This document shows positions 60,566 to 64,000 of a stretch of DNA of 64,000 nt, one piece after another. The notes under the pieces are model-generated. The model saw nothing but the letters and a program-made list of their open reading frames with translations. It ran no database searches and was not told the DNA's origin. Source of the DNA: Parapristionchus giblindavisi. Its lineage: Eukaryota; Nematoda; Chromadorea; Rhabditida; Diplogasteridae. The DNA lies in the NCBI GenBank assembly GCA_943737045.1, contig CALSFV010000046.1, positions 496,001 to 560,000 of the forward strand. The letters are read 5' to 3'. A program made the position numbers and the translations under genes. The first letter of the stretch is position 1. Every line of letters starts with the position of its first letter.

Positions 60566-61452
60566 CCTCGGTCTAATGGTCTACACATCCTTAGTGCTTC
60601 TAGATCGATAATCGGTAGTTCATCACTAGTTTTTCCAGCATGAGTACGACGTGCATTGAAGAGCATTGTAAAAGCATCCCGTCGTAATACGATTATCCAT
60701 TCAATTATTAAGCGAATAAACTACTTTTCCCTATAAACTAACACATTAGATATTGAATCAACACTTACCATAAGGAGTCTTCTTCCTTGTTATCTCTCTC
60801 TTCTTCTTCTTATCCTTCTGTTTTCCGTCCTCACATTTACCCGATAACGCTGCCGTGACAGCCTTGGCGTTCTGAAAAAGAAAATATAACCAATCTATAA
60901 TCATTTTCAGCTACAGTAACCTTAATTTGAGCTTCGGTATTATCCATAACCACACTCAACCACTTCCAAGAGTTCTACAATCGATCAAAGACCTTTCTCT
61001 GAAGAAATAATTTATAGATAAAAGATTAAAGATCATGACAAACCGTAGCTCGTGATTTTGTATTCTTATCTAATTGTTCCGATTGTGTTAGATCTCTGGC
61101 TCAATATTCTCGGAATGAGGCTGCTCTACTCTCAGATGTTGAATGTTCATATGGAGATGCTATGAGGGGAAGAAGTTCAGAGATAACACGAAGAGCAAAG
61201 GTCAAGTCGATAGATGTATTGCAGTCTACAAGGGTATGGTGTGATTAGATGAGAGATCAAAGATCAAAGATCATCTGACATTGAGCACGGTAGGAGTCTC
61301 ATCATCACTCTTGCCAGTATTACTCTTATCCTCATACGATCCTCCTCCTCCGCAGCCTCCAACACCAGATGGAGCTGAATATCAATACATTCGATCTTGG
61401 GACAAGATATAGAGATCAAAGATCAATTGATCAAACTATCACACACCATTTC
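60566..61452 (-). pseudogene. Duplicate of 51180-52066 (part of the unidentified gene)
   Basis: Both copies are 887 bp and closely similar throughout, including exon blocks for DSWKWLSVVMDHTEAQIK and the Lys-rich exon. Here the first exon reads NSWKWLSVVMDNTEAQIK-like with a stop (GTAG) where the other copy has GGAG. The central exon (about 61040-61221) is two bases longer than in the other copy and so reads further before a stop. Both ends of the match are sharp. Confidence 0.7.
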
Positions 61453-61744
61453 ACGGGAACTAACGCTAAGATAATCTTAACTAAAGAAACTCTGCTGAGT
61501 GTGAATGGTAACTGAATCGATAAAATGAATAAGTAGATCCATATAGATTTACAAATGCGGTCTGGTTTTCAAAAAAAATCACAAAATGCGCACATGTTTT
61601 CAACAAAAAAAAATTCCAAAATGCGTTCAGGCTCTTTTTGCGTACTTTTCGGCCTAAGAGTGGCAAAAGACCTCGGTCTAATGAACTAATTATTAGTCGG
61701 TTGAGTTATGACATCATCAAAAGAGATCTGGTATGGATATTTAC

Positions 61745-62372
61745 CTTTCAGTCTTTCTTTCCGTAACACTCTTAGGACGATGGCCATCCTAACAAGAACC
61801 AAGTGGAGATTAGGAGAATGAACATCGACCTGAAGGATATTATCAATCAAGATTATGCATACAAGCCATATGAGAGATCATCTATTCATGCGATAAAAAG
61901 CTATTTGATTAAGTTGCATGATGCAACTTGCAATCGCAAACATAAAATGACATAGCATATAACAGTCTAATAAGTCTAATAAAAATCAAATATCAATTAT
62001 ACCGTTGCTTGTGCACTCAAATCGATTGTGATCCCATCCTTCTTATGACATTGAAAGGAATTCGAAGATCGAAGATGAGAGCGAGAGGCTGAACACATCA
62101 TATATTTATCATAGTCAGAGAGGTTGCATATCCCATCGATCTTCAAAGCATGGAATGAGTTCACATTTTGATAACTAATTATCCTATCAATCAATAATAG
62201 AAGATCAAATAATCATTGGGCGAAACTTGATGGATACTTACTCGGAGTGATTGAACATCGATGAGAGGAAGTTAATCTCCTGACTTCAAGTAAGAACAGT
62301 ATATTGAAGAACATTCCGAAACGTCACGATTGCTTCCAGAAGGAACACGTTGTGTTAGCACACAATCACGGA
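61745..62372 (-). CDS. Possible exons, unidentified
   Basis: Three blocks on the minus strand: about 62280-62372 after TTTTTTCAG (reads RDCVLTQRVPSGSNRDVSEC and on), 62003-62174 (NSFHALKIDGICNLSDYDKY and on, donor GTATAA) and 61745-61829 (VDVHSPNLHLVLVRMAIVLR and on, donor GTAAAT). The second and third join in phase, and the third ends in the phase needed for the Gly-rich exon of the downstream duplicate, so they may be its 5' exons. An in-frame TAA in the first block argues against an intact gene. Confidence 0.3.
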
Positions 62373-62948
62373 CTGAAAAAAAGTAATTAAAATCTATTCG
62401 TTGTGGGTCAAAATTTGAGTGAGATAAGGCTCCCAGAAGTGGCAGATCAAAAAATCGATAAAAATGCAAATTTTGCGATAAGAAGTGGCCATGACCTCTC
62501 CTTTCCCTCATTTTGATCAATGAAACAAGTTTCATCCAAATCAGTGAGATAAAATTTTAAACTGTCGGTTGGCTTCTTTCATTCTTATAGGAGATCCGTG
62601 ATAGCACATTAAACTATTTTTCCGTGCACATTTAAGTGACAAGCGCTAAATAGTGATCATAGAAACAGTAATAAACCGTTCATTTCGCATGAGAGCGTGA
62701 AGTGACCTATGTCAATATCATAACGGAGTAAACTTAAGACAACGGCTCAGTGAGATTCCAGGTAGTGCCGGACATCGACCTCACCGATTTGGCTCAAAAT
62801 TTTTTTGTGGATACCCCCATGAGCCCCCATCAGCAAATGGGTATTCATTAGGGCTGGATCCTTGAAACACAGAAGTGGCGGGTTCTCGAAATTTGAAAAC
62901 TCGATTTTCACCAAAACAAAATGGAGCGACCTAGGACCAATGTTAGGG

Positions 62949-63998
62949 TCGATTAATTATAAGTATAAATAGACAACAAAAACTAGATATATGACGGTCC
63001 GGAGATCCGATCGCAAACTGATTTTTTTACCTTCTCAAAACATTCTAAAATTAATTAAAAATTTAAAACAAAAAACGGCAGCCCAATTTTTGATTCATTT
63101 TATAGAGCAAAAAATTCCGCGTCGAATGAGGTAAAAAAATCAAAAATCGATCGACCCGTGTTTTGAGATAAATGAACCTGAAGACGACCCGAAAATATTT
63201 TTGTTTTCAAACCCCTTCATGTTTGTACTCATATTGTAGAACTCGTCGAGTAGAACAACTTTCTTGTTGAACGTTTTGTCTGAAACTCTTGTACAAGAGA
63301 AATACATGAATTTAGATTTATTGAATCCAAATTTTTTCTATCACTTGTATCTTGAGAACAAACGACTTTCATAGAATACGACCAACATGAATAATGATGT
63401 GCTCGACGAGTTCTTTAAAATAAGTATAAACATGGCAAGGTTTCGACAACATTTTTTTCATGACCACTTTAGAGGCCATTTTTTTCAGAATAGGGACCAA
63501 CAATTTTTTTCGTTATACAACAAATTAAGTATGGATTTTTGAGTTCTACAATATAGGCGTAATCAATTGTGCACAAAAAATATTTTACATTCGATTTACT
63601 CTAAATTGACTGAAAAACTGTGAGAATAAATTAAACTCATGTATTTCTCTTGTGCATGTGTTTCAGACAAAACGTTCAACATGAAAGTTGTTCTACTCGA
63701 CGAGTTCTTCAATATGAGTACAAGCATGAAGGGGTTTGAAAACAAAAATATTTTCAGGTCGTCTTCAGGTTCATTTATCTCAAAACACGGGTCGATCGAT
63801 TTTTGATTTTTTTACCTCATTCGACGCGGAATTTTTTGCTCTATAAAATGAATCAAAAATTGGGCTGCCGTTTTTTGTTTTAAAATTTTAATTAATTTTA
63901 GAATGTTTTGAGAAGGTAAAAAAATCAGTTTGCGATCGGATCTCCGGACCGTCATATATTTAGTTTTTGTTGTCTATTTATACTTATAATTAATCGAC
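62949..63998. mobile_element. ~1.05-kb palindromic repeat at the window end
   Basis: GTCGATTAATTATAAGTATA at 62949 is mirrored at 63998. The arms are about 370 bp (62949 to about 63320 and about 63625 to 63998), highly alike, around a 300-bp centre. The base pairs just outside cannot be compared because the window ends, so target duplication and true ends are unknown. No gene inside. Confidence 0.85.
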
Positions 63999-64000
63999 AC

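Overview
The window reads as nematode nuclear DNA. The reasons are short introns with TTTCAG-type acceptors, ACTGATAA (GATA-factor) sites upstream of a gut-type protease pair, a Tc1/mariner element, a TA-flanked MITE, laminin short-arm exons and a normal eukaryotic tRNA-Asn. The species cannot be fixed from sequence alone; a rhabditid or diplogastrid-like worm is my guess. It is AT-rich, rich in repeats, and has few intact genes.

Layout. (1) 1-25785: a satellite of about 78 units of ~331 bp, each a diverged dimer of ~165 bp halves, with local higher-order units of 3, 4 and 6 monomers. (2) 26288-29754: a decayed mariner element whose transposase is split by a 2.2-kb TTAA-flanked palindrome. 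(3) 29917-29988: tRNA-Asn(GTT), then repeat debris and a retrotransposon scrap. (4) 32143-41448: two tandem ten-exon genes for secreted trypsin-fold proteins that lack the catalytic His and Ser. Each carries a foldback insertion in a different intron, and the sister gene supplies the empty site. (5) 42247-42732 (-): a small secreted peptide gene. 44143-45569 (+): a RING protein with a C-terminal membrane anchor. (6) 46-50 kb: mostly non-coding, with a clean palindromic MITE at 48653-49195. (7) 50.7-53.3 kb (-): exons of an unidentified gene, parts of which are duplicated at 56.25-56.8, 57.0-57.17 and 60.57-61.45 kb. (8) 53337-55566: a 29-bp minisatellite of about 77 copies. (9) 57174-60207 (-): a laminin alpha-like fragment cut at both ends, with apparent frameshifts, lying between direct repeats. 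(10) 62949-63998: another long palindrome reaching the window edge.

The main themes are a high density of long inverted repeats (at least six of 0.5-2.2 kb, two nested and two inside introns of expressed-looking genes), a pair of pseudo-proteases with coordinated loss of catalytic, activation and disulfide features, and very short introns in the laminin region built from GATCAAA/TTTGATC repeats. Exon models were made by hand from splice consensus and reading phase. Family calls rest on motif recognition, not on searches.
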